From Bradyrhizobium sp. dw_411 (lineage in GTDB: Bacteria > Pseudomonadota > Alphaproteobacteria > Rhizobiales > Xanthobacteraceae), in NCBI RefSeq assembly GCF_018449695.1, contig NZ_JAAVUY010000025.1:19258-83257 (forward strand): a stretch of DNA of 64,000 bases. The letters are read 5' to 3'. Positions 18,701-26,823 of this stretch are shown here, piece after piece. The notes under the pieces are model-generated. The model was given only the letters and a program-made list of their open reading frames with translations. It was not told the DNA's origin and did not search any database. Position 1 is the stretch's first letter. Each line of letters starts with the position of its first letter. The translations under genes and the position numbers were made by a program.

Positions 18701-19014
18701 TCGAAAACTTCATGGAAGCGCAAGGATGGGCTCCGGCAAAGGCGCGCGACGGCGGAGCATTCAGCCTGGATTTCGCGGTCACCGATCCCCGGACGGGGCT
18801 CTACGCGATCGGGGTGGAGTGTGACGCCCCGCGTCACCGCCTTCTCGAAAAGGCACGAGCTCGGGAGGTTTGGCGGCCGAACGTGCTGGGCAAGGCGGTA
18901 CCTCACATCCACAGGGTTTCGTCATACGCATGGACTCATTCAGGGGACACCGAACGTCAACGCCTCAAGGAAGCGGTCGAGAATGCACTTCGAAGCGAAG
19001 GAAGAATCCAATGA
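12739..19014 (+). CDS. Zn-ribbon / pseudokinase / SF1 helicase / nuclease fusion (MkoA-like)
   Basis: A 2091-aa multidomain protein. Residues 1-35 hold a zinc ribbon (Cys5, Cys8, Cys19, Cys28) and a second cysteine set follows near 55-75 (ACRNGHE, CSVCGE). About 112-355 is a Ser/Thr kinase fold with HRDLRPSTILL and RYMAPEAI, but DFG is replaced by TGFG and the VAIK lysine is not apparent, so it looks catalytically weak or dead. About 930-1950 is an SF1 (COG1112, Upf1-like) helicase: EGPPGTGKSQ, IFDEASQMP, GDEKQMPP, VHYRSEYREL, VENVQGDERDVI and RRLNVAVTRARKKV. The last 130 residues resemble the MTES_1575 endonuclease-like domain (SLDFAVTDP, IGVECDAPRH, HIHRVSSYAW). The kinase-helicase layout recalls MkoA of type I Mokosh, but Mokosh uses a separate PLD nuclease. 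It overlaps both neighbours by ATGA. Confidence 0.88.
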   Translation: MIRLCPNCNTERPLTEIFCEGTVDAHNCGWDLSAVDITLPGVPAPKPQPIPTLVHGPACRNGHENSPGDLICSVCGEPVDERPADPTPASQPSASPEPNLEPIETAIDGWRLQDRMSSSSTVRERFAAVRESDGLRGVLTLYAAGSEPDGAIYDLLRKLPRDHVPEIFATGRWCGRAYEVVEEFTGGTLADLPPDLEGPEAIRILVAELGQALHSLSEAGLRHRDLRPSTILLRSRDPLDLVITGFGSARLSEFDLDIASPLETTRYMAPEAIAGGVASASDWWSMGMILLERVTSGACFEGINEQAFLIHVLTNGVPLPENLNANIELLFRGLLARDRRHRWQWKEVQAWLAGEPVAAPEAAARPEDVDGRAAISLGGKHYRSPGSFALAAAEAANWDAAKDLLLRGAVATWASEADFEPRIPSALRQFARAEGLTDDLRLSIALKTLNPSMPLIVRGNIVTPGWLLDHPDDGYNLITGPAPDLIRKVDPDDWLWRLKLRAETVRKRLQQLEIAIDEETLRVHLLSTSMARLAALWEEKRKLLPDTDHAGVVSLIERRQSAEEDLVILLSASPGQFRSVAEVVDEAAKEASTAGLTGFSRDPAAALLARPRREIYRMIDERIENFARCGVSSVDEWANQFRLDRRMPIARALALLSVAPETWRPLPKQGYVSTILDFFAKRISGGVLRGPLTRMLIGKTARVDLTELDTSRVPAAEILEHLLSRGTRTVNVDPAAFSENDGLERRLRSLHSHALLYRRDTGIDGLYMAFPFLLMRDGRPNAKPRIAPLLLWPARVIPEVGNRGHVTLGYGRERSTDAEAEYVVVNPALEGMVGIQEAKRWQEAAQELLARATFSALDVMDAFGHLATAVGNTLSPLPGKDVKVGAQERQILPSAVLFHLAFMGQAVMKDLELLRGLPPSATALEAALRLSDHKPESNGPISAREIERFFTADSDPSQEAAVMEARQAPGLVVEGPPGTGKSQTIVNMVADAIGMGKSLLVICQKQAALEVVRKRLDKERLGNRFVMITDVNSDRGAIIASVREQVERLHSQPVGGAPAWKRDRERLAARIELLEADLDRQQMALHAVDPNTGLTYRTLLGELLAIEAAQPKPIELPSIRPLLTDLHPADVVTLEENCGPLARFWLPAKFEGSTLSVLKLFNPDRGTADTLVESLRIFAEIDARREQVDAETSDSLNIADAERLRTWMAGAENLRSIGDALCTNLGRWLPLFRSPEGNGSQGTSMLVGLIQVEAGLSALKASHHQPRISEKLISSRSDELRKLGAMAKTVLSPVGALGHINPMRWIRKRNLRKLMTAMELTTDDEGVRAFDNAIDLEMSLRPLRLKLTDYVMALFNRAPDSNLPPDPLAALAGNLHSIVTRVHTFVSLIDECPQKAELDQAAMTGAMKDLDTFFDRADRSLQRHDARAASSQALEQLKPYLDELWIGLRRSAIHGGRSNGTAVDLILEAAPTLASFQEFRLRSVRLGEVERTIFRALRAKETELLRLPVADLDACVRSTIAREARIAWRAAMEASNPEVLFDGDASDVKVKSLAEADRQIRNCNRELLINGIDPVRIRPTRDWEQITRLTGQRALRLREFIDRGSALGLLALRPVWLMTPDVASRVLQPKPGLFDIVIFDEASQMPVEYALPSLFRSKIVVVSGDEKQMPPTSFFASKVENDEAAIFDGEDPEDAASEEERDVFTETWNRREIKDCPDLLQLARSVLRSRTLQVHYRSEYRELISFSNASFYGNRLSVPVRHPDEIIRKVRPIEMIRSDGVYKNQTNPKEAADVVEYLSNLWEDASPPSVGVVTFNRKQADAIEDALEERAEDDASFRDALMRERERTEGGEDMGFFVKNVENVQGDERDVIIFSTTFGRNEHGVFRKSFGALGHAGGERRLNVAVTRARKKVVMITSMPISEISDLLTTRRGPRVPRDYLQGYLEYARTVSEGAGDSGRTLLDRMVTEKGAEPDLGNHEDDGFTKSVENFMEAQGWAPAKARDGGAFSLDFAVTDPRTGLYAIGVECDAPRHRLLEKARAREVWRPNVLGKAVPHIHRVSSYAWTHSGDTERQRLKEAVENALRSEGRIQ

Positions 19015-20366
19015 GCGGTCCCAAAGCCTTCCGTATCGTGACCCGCGCCGAAGTTATGACGATCTGCCGACGAAGCCTCGCCCGACTGGACGCCGCCATC
19101 GAGGACTGGATTTCTCGTGGCCAACGCAATGGCACGATCGATAAAGCGGACATCGACAAAGTCATTGCGCGACGGGACGCCCTTCGTGGTCTGCTGTCGG
19201 TTGATAAATTTGTCGAGCTTCAGAAGCAGCTTCCGGCTGAAATATCTTATCTTCAGGCCGACGCCGAACGACGCGCCGAGAAGGCTGCCGAGCTGGAAGC
19301 GCAATCGAAGCGAGCCATGAGACGGATGAAAGGAACCGCGCAAGCGCTCCTCGCCAGCCTCGAGTCGTCGGGCGTCCAGATACCCTACGAAATTCGGGAG
19401 GGACTAGCGTCTTCGGGAACGCCCTCCGAACGACTGGAAGCAGTAATCAATAAGGCCTTTCTCATGCTTCATTCGGCGCCCGCGACCAACGGCGTTTCCG
19501 ATCTGCAGCGCGACATTGCTGACCGGCTTGGTGCAGGCGAAAAACGCATGAGTTTGGAAGAATGGACGTCCCAACAGCCTGGGGTGACAGAAGACCAGGC
19601 GCTGCTTCGGGTCGACGGATTTCTGGGAGAACTGAAAGGTCTCGGCATCGATCCAGGCCCGTTCTCGGCCCGCGTCTCAACTCTAGAACTTGAGTCCCCT
19701 GCCCGCCGGACCCTTCTCGCCGATAGCTTACTCCTCGACCTGGCGACCGCCGTCAAGAATGGTCGGGAACACAGCCGCCTCCAAAGCGACCTCCGCGCGC
19801 GCCATGCCGAGCTTTCGGAAATGAAGTCTCCCGAGGCCGCTTCGCTTCGATCCGAAATTGGCCAAAGTCTTTCAATGGTTTCGGCTGGCAATGAGGCCGT
19901 GCTCATCCAGCGTGCGGACTTTCTCATCGAAGCAGAGGTTCAGGCGATCGCTGCGGAAGAGCGCCGGCGCACCGTGCTCGAAGGCTTAGCAGGTCTGGGT
20001 TACGAAGTTTCGGAGGGAATGGCGACAGCCTGGGTCAATGGCGGCCGAGTTGTTCTCCGGAAGGCGGCCAATCCCGGATACGGCGTTGAGCTTTCCGGAG
20101 GATCGAAGTCCGACCTCCTTCAAGTCAGGGCGGTTGCGTTCGGCAATTCAACCGAAACGCGGGATTCAAGCCGGGACCGTGACATCGAAACGATCTGGTG
20201 CGGAGAGTTCGAACGACTTCAATCTTTGATAGCCAAGGATGGCGGACACCTAGCAATTGAGCACGCGCGGCCCGTCGGACAATTCCCGCTGAAAGTCGTT
20301 GAAGATAAACAAGGGACCGCTGGAGACAACGACGCAGTCAAGGTGACCCGCCATCTGCCTCAGTGA
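19011..20366 (+). CDS. Helical/coiled-coil protein, last gene of four-gene system
   Basis: A 451-aa protein starting MSGPKAFRIVTRAEVM at an ATG overlapping the helicase stop (ATGA). I do not recognise a family. Residues about 60-115 and 290-370 are rich in Glu, Arg, Ala and Leu with heptad-like spacing (QADAERRAEKAAELEAQSKR), suggesting coiled coils. The last 100 residues look more beta-rich (GYEVSEGMATAWVNGGRVVL, then GYGVELSGGSKSDLLQVRAV). No signal peptide or membrane segment is seen. Strict translational coupling to the helicase suggests it is a structural partner or regulator of the complex (inference). A longer frame reaching back to 18870 is only overlap with the helicase gene. Confidence 0.8.
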   Translation: MSGPKAFRIVTRAEVMTICRRSLARLDAAIEDWISRGQRNGTIDKADIDKVIARRDALRGLLSVDKFVELQKQLPAEISYLQADAERRAEKAAELEAQSKRAMRRMKGTAQALLASLESSGVQIPYEIREGLASSGTPSERLEAVINKAFLMLHSAPATNGVSDLQRDIADRLGAGEKRMSLEEWTSQQPGVTEDQALLRVDGFLGELKGLGIDPGPFSARVSTLELESPARRTLLADSLLLDLATAVKNGREHSRLQSDLRARHAELSEMKSPEAASLRSEIGQSLSMVSAGNEAVLIQRADFLIEAEVQAIAAEERRRTVLEGLAGLGYEVSEGMATAWVNGGRVVLRKAANPGYGVELSGGSKSDLLQVRAVAFGNSTETRDSSRDRDIETIWCGEFERLQSLIAKDGGHLAIEHARPVGQFPLKVVEDKQGTAGDNDAVKVTRHLPQ

Positions 20367-20391
20367 ACGTTCGTCCTAGCTTCGAAGCCAT

Positions 20392-20415
20392 CTTGCGGCA
20401 GTGAGATTCCGCAAG
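20392..20415. terminator. Stem-loop between convergent genes
   Basis: CTTGCGG (20392-20398) and CCGCAAG (20409-20415) form a perfect 7-bp stem with a 10-nt loop, 26 bp after the stop of the 451-aa gene and facing the converging nuclease gene. No T run follows, so the terminator role is tentative. Confidence 0.35.
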
Positions 20416-20535
20416 AGAACAGGCTAATCGCTGACCTCGCTCTCTTCCGTTTATGATCCAGAGCGAACGTCGCGGGCCTCAATCTGCACTTTCTGCTTCA
20501 AGCTTGTCGTCTCTCATGAGATTTACTAGTCAAAA

Positions 20536-23500
20536 TTATATTCGATCAAGGTCGGCAAAGGTGTGCAACCCCGTTCGCGCCTTCATCTGCTCCCACGCGA
20601 ACTGCATTGGCACCGGATTCCGGAAGATCAAATGACCTTCAACGAGCGGCGTCTCGGACATACCAACGTAAGCCTGCAACTTTGGAAGATGCTGCGTTAT
20701 CAGATCGATCCTGTCGAGATGCTTCCTTAGGTCGTCTCGCTTGCCGTCATCGTTCATCTCGCCCCGGTAGTCCGAAAGTTGCTCGGCGATTTCGCCTTCT
20801 GTCTTGCGATACTGCAGGTCCTTGCACTCGCAAAGCAGAAGACGACGCGTCGCATCGTTCCAAGCAAGTACGTCGACGTCGCCGTAGTCTAGATCGAAGC
20901 CAGTACGCAGAATTTCGGTGACCTTCTTCTCGACGGCCGTCTTCCAACCAAGCTCCGTCAACCGTTCGGCGACTTTCTGAGCAAACGCACTGCCCATCTT
21001 GTGACGAGAGGATCCAGCCCATGACCGCATTTTCGGCTTTAGCTGCCAACGGGGGAAGTCGCCGCGATGATAGTTACCCAGCATGTAGACGACGGCCTCC
21101 CGCACGAGCCCTGGCACCAGAATGAAAGTCGGATCATCCTGCAGATCAATTTGGATCAGGGGCTTTCGCAATACGGAAAGCCGCCGCCGAAAACGCCATG
21201 GAAACCGATCTTTTTCATTAAAACCATCGGGCACGGTACGCCACAGCGGCCTACTAGCAAGGGTGAGATTCTCCACAATGCGCCCCGCGGCAAGCGGCGA
21301 CACGGCAGACCCATCGCTAAAGAACCCCAGCAACTGGCTCTTCTTGATAGAAACTATCGCGCGCCCGGTTTTCAGAACGTTGTCCTCCAGAATATCGAGA
21401 AACTTGCGCATCTCATCAAACGTCCCACCGGTCTCTTCCTCCCAGGCTTGCCAGAACGCGTCCGGCCACGGACTCGTGTCTGTCGGGGTCGCGACAATCT
21501 CTTCAAAACCCTCCGCGTACGAGTTGACGTCGTCATCGACCCGCAAGTTGCTCGCCACACGCGCAAACGGCGCAAGGATTCCATCATAGAAGGAAAAATT
21601 AGCGTGGATATCGCCGAGAGGCGTTATGCGTAAGCGAGGCTCCATACCGTCCCATCGGATCGCATCTGACCAACCGCCGAGCCTATGGACCATCATGATC
21701 TTTGCCATAAGGCGGGACAGATCAAGCTTGCCCATTCCTCGACCATCCACCAATGGGCACTCGCAGATCGCAAATTCGATCAGAATGCGCGATGCTATAG
21801 AAACCGTCGTGCGATCAGCCTCACGTTCCGTCATCGTGTCACGGGTGGCGACCTGGTCGTTGTGCAGGGCCAACACCGCTGCAGCGGTGCGGCTCCAGTT
21901 ATCGCCATCCGCCGCCGCGCTCTCATGGTTGAGCAGAACGGTCCCAATAACGGATTTGCGATCAAGTTGACGAAGTTCCTGGCAGATCTCATCTTCGAGC
22001 AGTTCGACAAGGGGATTTAGATACGAGAGGCACTCCTGCTTTCCGACGATATTGCTTCCCTCTGCACGCTTGCGCAGCCGCCAACCAAGCCCGAGCTTGA
22101 GAAATGCGTCGTCGTCCTCATCGATGGTGACGGGGGCGACCCAAACAGAATCCCGCACGAAGTCCCTAAATCTGGCGGTAAGAACGACGTGAGCCTGCCT
22201 CGCATGGACGTTGGGGACAATTTCTCCGAGCAAGGCGTCTCGCTCCGGATCGGATAGGTCTTGCCCAGCCAGCGCGGCAAAGCTCTCAAGTAGACATTCG
22301 ACAAGGGCACGCTCCGCTATGTTTTCCGGATGAAACAGTGCTTCTTCGAAACGGGGGCCGACTGTGAGAGTAACGGTCGCTTTGGCATGATCAATGGACG
22401 GAGTGACTGCCGCCTTCGCGTCTTCGAATGTGAGGCGGGCAGGTCTACCGATTCCTTCTTTGTTACCGAGCTGTCCTTGAAATGTACATTTGAGCGATAG
22501 AGGCCCGGCAGGCAGTCCCGCAAGGACCCGTTCCATGACGGGAACGCCCCGGCAGAGCCACGTTTGCAGCATTCTCATCCGATCTTGAGCAAACGGACGA
22601 GCGGATTTGTCCGCCATATCCAGATCGCACCACCAAACATGCGATGGCGATTCATAAGCGGTGAGCGGGAAGCCACCGCTACCGCGACCATCGTACGCAT
22701 AGTAGGAGGGCTCCCGGCTATCCTCTTTGAAAATCGACCTGCCTTCTTTATAGAGCTTCAGCCAACGGCCGTCCCTGGTTTGAGCGCAGTGCGGGTCGAT
22801 GAAATGCAGAACCGCCGCTCTCACACCACGCAGAGCATTCTGTTTTACGACGATGGTGCCCTGCAGATCATCTTTGGCAAACTCGTCTGGAATGTCGCCA
22901 TGCGGAACGAGGTGACCGTCCAACGAGCGTGACCATCCGACAAGATTGAGGAGGCCGTTCATATTATAAAGCGCGACACCAAGCTCATTGAGGCGCATTT
23001 CGCTTTCAAGTAGTCTCCACATCGAAAGCGAATTGAAGTCATTCAACCAGCATAGTGTGTGCAGATCGGCAGCGCCGATCGCCTGAAACCGCCAACCCTT
23101 CGGCAATCGCGGGACGGGGAATCGAGTGGCGGCACGACCGATGCCACACCCGACGAGCAAAGTCATTCCTGCGCGATATCCCGGCGAGGAACATGCTGGA
23201 TCAGTTGCGGTCTCTATCCACGCTCCGACGTCTTTGCTCAGCTTATCGAGATCGGGCATTTCTCCGACTAAGCCGTCTTGAGCAAAGTTCTTCAAAGGAT
23301 CGACAAAAAACACGACATTGATGAACAGCCCCGGATCGACCTCCATCATCACGCCGGCGAGGAGGCTATCTTCTGTTCGTTGAAATTCAATCGGAGCACC
23401 CCGGCGCTCGCCGAGCAGCGGGATGTCCCCGAAGAGATGGCCGTATTCGAGCGCCAGGAAGCCAATAAAGGCTTCCCGACGATCAATGCTTTCCATCGTC

Positions 23501-24312
23501 TCGGTGACGTAGCGGCGAATAGCGGCGCTCGTTGCTGTCGGCAGAAGGAAACAGAACTCGCCATTGCGATGCACGATCGGAAATCGCTCCAAGGTAGAAT
23601 TTCCAATCGCCTCGTAGGGCAGCATCGCCCGTTGGTCCGCCGGAAATCCAAACTCCACCAGATGTTCAGGGGCGATTCCGTGCTCTTTAAAATCCGCCTC
23701 GGCAAATGAGACAATTTCGGCCCATGTACCGATCGTGTTTAACACCGAGGCCGGCAGCACCTTGGCTCGCTCTTCGCTACCCAACTGATACCTAAAGAGT
23801 CCCGCACGCTGGCAAACAAGGTCTGACAATCGCAACAAAGCATAGACGGGCTCGCGAAGTCCGTCGGTAAACGCGCCGTCCGGCAGACGCTCCAGGACGT
23901 TCACGACGCGCTGGAGGTCGAAGCCCGCAGACTCCCAAATTCCTTCGAGGACCCGGAAATCGCCGCGCGGGGTCGTGATCAGCGTCACGAAGACATCTTC
24001 CGCCGGATCCTCCTTGGAGCCGAGCCTTCCTTTTCCAGCCTCCGCAAAGAGGCGCCCCACGATCTTTCGGCTAGGCTTGCTTCTACCGTCACCCACGGCG
24101 AGCGTCAGATGCACGAGAGCTTCGAGGCGAAGACAATTGCTTTGAAGCTCCGGTACCGTGAGCAGTCCGCCGAACGTTGCCGCAAGCCGGAGCGGATCGA
24201 ACGCTTGAATGTCACGCAGGCATGCCTCTAGCTCGGTAACAATAGGCTGCAGCTCGGTACCGCCGCTTATCTCCGCCATCAGGTCTTCGCGATTCAGAGA
24301 TGGTTCGTTCAA
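20536..24312 (-). CDS. Large uncharacterised protein with C-terminal PD-(D/E)xK nuclease motif
   Basis: A 1258-aa protein. I chose TTG 24312 as start because AGAGAGGTG lies a few bases upstream; the first ATG is eleven codons in. No Walker A, helicase or membrane motif is visible in the first 1070 residues, which are a mixed alpha/beta scaffold I do not recognise. Near the end (about residues 1100-1180) lies a nuclease-like stretch: AFAQKVAERLTELGW, then YGDVDVLAW and LLLCECKDLQYRKT, giving the D...ExK pattern of PD-(D/E)xK enzymes, followed by EIAEQLSDYRGE. It converges on the four-gene operon and has its own promoter region, so it may be a stand-alone single-gene defence protein. That role comes from context only. 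Confidence 0.7.
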   Translation of the reverse strand: MNEPSLNREDLMAEISGGTELQPIVTELEACLRDIQAFDPLRLAATFGGLLTVPELQSNCLRLEALVHLTLAVGDGRSKPSRKIVGRLFAEAGKGRLGSKEDPAEDVFVTLITTPRGDFRVLEGIWESAGFDLQRVVNVLERLPDGAFTDGLREPVYALLRLSDLVCQRAGLFRYQLGSEERAKVLPASVLNTIGTWAEIVSFAEADFKEHGIAPEHLVEFGFPADQRAMLPYEAIGNSTLERFPIVHRNGEFCFLLPTATSAAIRRYVTETMESIDRREAFIGFLALEYGHLFGDIPLLGERRGAPIEFQRTEDSLLAGVMMEVDPGLFINVVFFVDPLKNFAQDGLVGEMPDLDKLSKDVGAWIETATDPACSSPGYRAGMTLLVGCGIGRAATRFPVPRLPKGWRFQAIGAADLHTLCWLNDFNSLSMWRLLESEMRLNELGVALYNMNGLLNLVGWSRSLDGHLVPHGDIPDEFAKDDLQGTIVVKQNALRGVRAAVLHFIDPHCAQTRDGRWLKLYKEGRSIFKEDSREPSYYAYDGRGSGGFPLTAYESPSHVWWCDLDMADKSARPFAQDRMRMLQTWLCRGVPVMERVLAGLPAGPLSLKCTFQGQLGNKEGIGRPARLTFEDAKAAVTPSIDHAKATVTLTVGPRFEEALFHPENIAERALVECLLESFAALAGQDLSDPERDALLGEIVPNVHARQAHVVLTARFRDFVRDSVWVAPVTIDEDDDAFLKLGLGWRLRKRAEGSNIVGKQECLSYLNPLVELLEDEICQELRQLDRKSVIGTVLLNHESAAADGDNWSRTAAAVLALHNDQVATRDTMTEREADRTTVSIASRILIEFAICECPLVDGRGMGKLDLSRLMAKIMMVHRLGGWSDAIRWDGMEPRLRITPLGDIHANFSFYDGILAPFARVASNLRVDDDVNSYAEGFEEIVATPTDTSPWPDAFWQAWEEETGGTFDEMRKFLDILEDNVLKTGRAIVSIKKSQLLGFFSDGSAVSPLAAGRIVENLTLASRPLWRTVPDGFNEKDRFPWRFRRRLSVLRKPLIQIDLQDDPTFILVPGLVREAVVYMLGNYHRGDFPRWQLKPKMRSWAGSSRHKMGSAFAQKVAERLTELGWKTAVEKKVTEILRTGFDLDYGDVDVLAWNDATRRLLLCECKDLQYRKTEGEIAEQLSDYRGEMNDDGKRDDLRKHLDRIDLITQHLPKLQAYVGMSETPLVEGHLIFRNPVPMQFAWEQMKARTGLHTFADLDRI

Positions 24313-24431
24313 AAATCACCTCTCTGTGCCGCGGACCATGATTATCGACGCGTCTACTCAACGACGCGAAACATCCTGAAAAAACGCACCATACAGGATC
24401 GACGGCATTCGGCGGTTACCGGCCGCAATTT

Positions 24432-24876
24432 CGTGAGAACGAAAGGGAAAGAATAGTAGAACCTTCGTGCACAGGATTTGCACACGACCCCCACCTAACT
24501 ATTTGATTTCAAAAAACTCTCTACCCAATCCATCATGGGTGCAATGCAAAATCGATGCGATAACATACTGATGTTATTTCGCTTTATCATATGGTCCGGA
24601 ATAGCTGACTTTTGGGCCGACAGAAATTTAGAGCTGACTATTGGGGCATTTTCCTTTCATTTCAAGTTCTTAAGTCGATCGCCGGTTCATTCCTCGATGA
24701 GGCCGCGGCTTCTCCGGTACAGCATTGCAGTACCGAATGAGCTGATGCAGTACCGCACCAGTTCCGATCCTCTTCACCGCTCTCGGTGCAAGGTAATGTG
24801 CCGCTCTGGCCACGCCTAGGATAGAACAAGTGCCATCGTAGTTTCGGCGGCGATAGAGCAAGGAAACTTGCGGGCA
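24432..24876 (+). repeat. Non-coding module, copy 1
   Basis: This is the first of two diverged direct copies (the other is at 48205-48726). Shared blocks in the same order include CGTGAGAACGAAA at the start, CTTCGTGCACAGGATTTGCA (24464-24483), CTCTCTACC followed by AATCCATCAT, AAATCGATGCG, the inverted repeat CGGTAC-N9-GTACCG (24715-24735), and CCTAGG 20 bp before ATCGTAGTTTCGGCG (24835-24849). It ends in a GCAAG-GAAA-CTTGC hairpin. No convincing gene lies in 24313-25006. The role is unknown: regulatory leader, small RNA gene or remnant of a mobile unit are all possible. Confidence 0.7.
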
Positions 24877-25006
24877 GCGATCCCGAAGTTTGCGTTTGCG
24901 CAATCAGAACCGCAGACTTGCGAAAGCTTCGAGCCATATGGGCTCCAGTTTGATTACGAATTACTTTCCGTCAATGATGACACCGCATTTCGAGGGGTAA
25001 AAACGG

Positions 25007-25096
25007 ATGAGTACAGTAGTCGTTACCGGATCGAGCAGTGGAATTGGCCTCGCAACTGCCGTGACATTAGCCCGAGCCAGCCACACGGTGTTTGCG
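25007..25096 (+). pseudogene. N-terminal fragment of a short-chain dehydrogenase
   Basis: The ATG at 25007 opens a frame reading MSTVVVTGSSSGIGLATAVT then LARASHTVFA, the start of a classical SDR with the TGxxxGIG nucleotide-binding motif. The similarity stops after about 30 codons, where the sequence becomes the antisense of the neighbouring SDR pseudogene tail. It is a broken gene fragment at a rearrangement junction. Confidence 0.75.
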
Positions 25097-25788
25097 GCGG
25101 TCACTGCCTTAACGACCGTCTCGGCAACGGCGTCCGGCGTATCGGCCTTTAGCATCACTTGACGCATGAGCGCAGCTACACCTGCGCGGGCCGGCGCATA
25201 GGCGTCGAGCGATTGATCCGGTGCGGTAAGATTCTCCTCGAACGAGGTTGCGGTTTAGGCGGGCTCCACCAAAACGACCCGTATCCCAAAGGCTAGCACC
25301 TCATGGTCGAGGGATTCCGAGTATCCTTCGAGGGCGTGCTTGGTCGATGCATAGAGGGCGGAGTACGGAGCCGGGATCAGGCCCAGTACGGAGCTCATGT
25401 TGACGATCCTACCCGCATGCTGACGTCGCATTGACGGCAGAACGGCGTTGGTCATCCGGATCACGCCGAACAGGTTCACGTTGAACAGCGACTGTGCCTG
25501 GCCGACCGAAGACTCTTCCGCGCCACCGAGCAAACCGATGCCGGCGTTGTTGACCACGACATCGATACGCCCCGCCTCCTTGAGCACAGCCTCGACCAGC
25601 GTCGTGACCGAGGCATCGTCGGTCACGTCGCACGTCAGCATGGTGATGCCATCGACCTGCTCGGGGGCGGGCCGGCGGCTGGTGCCAAACACTCGAAAGC
25701 CAGCATTTCCGAGGGCTTTCGCCGTCGCCCGTCCGATCCCCGTGGATGCGCCCGTGACGATCGCCACCCCTGCTCGTTGGTTCGACAT
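25090..25788 (-). pseudogene. Short-chain dehydrogenase/reductase, interrupted by stop and truncated
   Basis: The minus-strand frame from ATG 25788 gives an SDR: VTGASTGIGRATAKAL, VNNAGIGLLGG, and the active-site YASTKHALEGYSESL. It hits TAA at 25257-25255 right after VVLVEPA. The frame then continues without shift as TATSFEENLTAPDQSLDAYA, through DTPDAVAETVVKAVTAAN, which is the normal rest of this family. So TAA probably replaced a codon such as TAT. After AAN the homology ends at a junction with an oppositely oriented SDR fragment (25007-25096). The 177-aa product would lack the substrate-binding C-terminus. It follows the MFS/quinone-oxidoreductase pair by 27 bp and was likely the third gene of that operon. 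Confidence 0.8.
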
Positions 25789-25815
25789 TGTGTCTCTCCT
25801 GATCCGATTTCTACA

Positions 25816-26823
25816 TCAGCGGCTGGAAGCATCCGGAATCAACACGATGGCGCCGTTAGCCTCACGGCGCTCCAGCATTTGATGCGCTTCGGACGCTCGG
25901 GCGAGCGGCAACACTTTTGCAACGTTCGCCTTGATAGTTCCCTGCGCGACGCCGGAAGCTAGAAAGTGAAGGCCGCGCTGAATTAAGTCCGGACGTTGAT
26001 AGAAGGTCGGTAAATAAAAGCCCACAATCGAATGCGCTTTGGCCATCAGCCGCCTTGGCGCGATTGGCTCGCCAGGGCCACGCGTAGACCCGACCACGAC
26101 CTGTCGACCGAGCATCGCCAGGCACGCGAAATTCTGTTCGAAAACATCGCCGCCGATCGTCTCCAGAATGACATCGACGCCTCGTCCTTCCGTGAGGTTT
26201 TCAACAACCTTTGGCCAATCCGGCGCGTCGTAGGGGATGGCGTGATCCGCACCCAGACCGCGCACAAAGCTGCGCCGCGCCTCGGTACTGGCTGTTCCGA
26301 TCACCATGCCGGCGCCTAGCGCTTTTGCAATCTGAACCGCCAGACTGCCAACCCCTCCGGCCGCGCCTTGAATCAAAACGCTCTCGCCTGCCCGCAAGTT
26401 GGCACAAACCTGCAGCGCGAGAAATGCGGTCACGCCCTGGCAGGGCAGACTCGCCATTGCGATATCATCAGCGTCGTCAGCGAGAACGACAACCATGTCT
26501 GCACGCGCCACGGCCCGTTGCGCGTAGGCACCATGGAGCATCAGCGCCATGACTTTGCGCCCGAGGAGCGCGTGATCGCAGTTCTTTCCTACGCCCACCA
26601 CGTGTCCGACGACCTGCAAGCCACCGACATGCGGCAGATCAACGCCGCCCACCCGCGTATCGGCGCGATTGTAGACGCCCGATCGCCCGCGCACGTCGGG
26701 AAAATTGACACCGATCGCCGCCGTCTCGATCAACACTTCGATAGCTCCCGGGATCGGGTCCGGAACCTCGACATATTCCAGGACCTCGGGTCCTCCAAAT
26801 CTCTCGTACCGTATTGCCTTCAC
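25816..26823 (-). CDS. Zinc-free quinone oxidoreductase (QOR/MDR family)
   Basis: A 335-aa medium-chain dehydrogenase/reductase starting VKAIRYERFGGPEVLEYVEV at GTG 26823. It has the QOR layout: N-terminal GroES-like domain, then the NADPH-binding region with LIQGAAGGVGSLAVQIAKAL, GTASTEARR and GADHAIPY. There are no catalytic zinc cysteines. It should reduce quinones or enone-type electrophiles with NADPH in the cytoplasm. Its GTG overlaps the stop of the MFS gene by four bases (GTGA), so the two are co-translated. The frame is open further upstream to 27597, but that part overlaps the MFS gene and is not protein-like. Confidence 0.9.
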   Translation of the reverse strand: MKAIRYERFGGPEVLEYVEVPDPIPGAIEVLIETAAIGVNFPDVRGRSGVYNRADTRVGGVDLPHVGGLQVVGHVVGVGKNCDHALLGRKVMALMLHGAYAQRAVARADMVVVLADDADDIAMASLPCQGVTAFLALQVCANLRAGESVLIQGAAGGVGSLAVQIAKALGAGMVIGTASTEARRSFVRGLGADHAIPYDAPDWPKVVENLTEGRGVDVILETIGGDVFEQNFACLAMLGRQVVVGSTRGPGEPIAPRRLMAKAHSIVGFYLPTFYQRPDLIQRGLHFLASGVAQGTIKANVAKVLPLARASEAHQMLERREANGAIVLIPDASSR

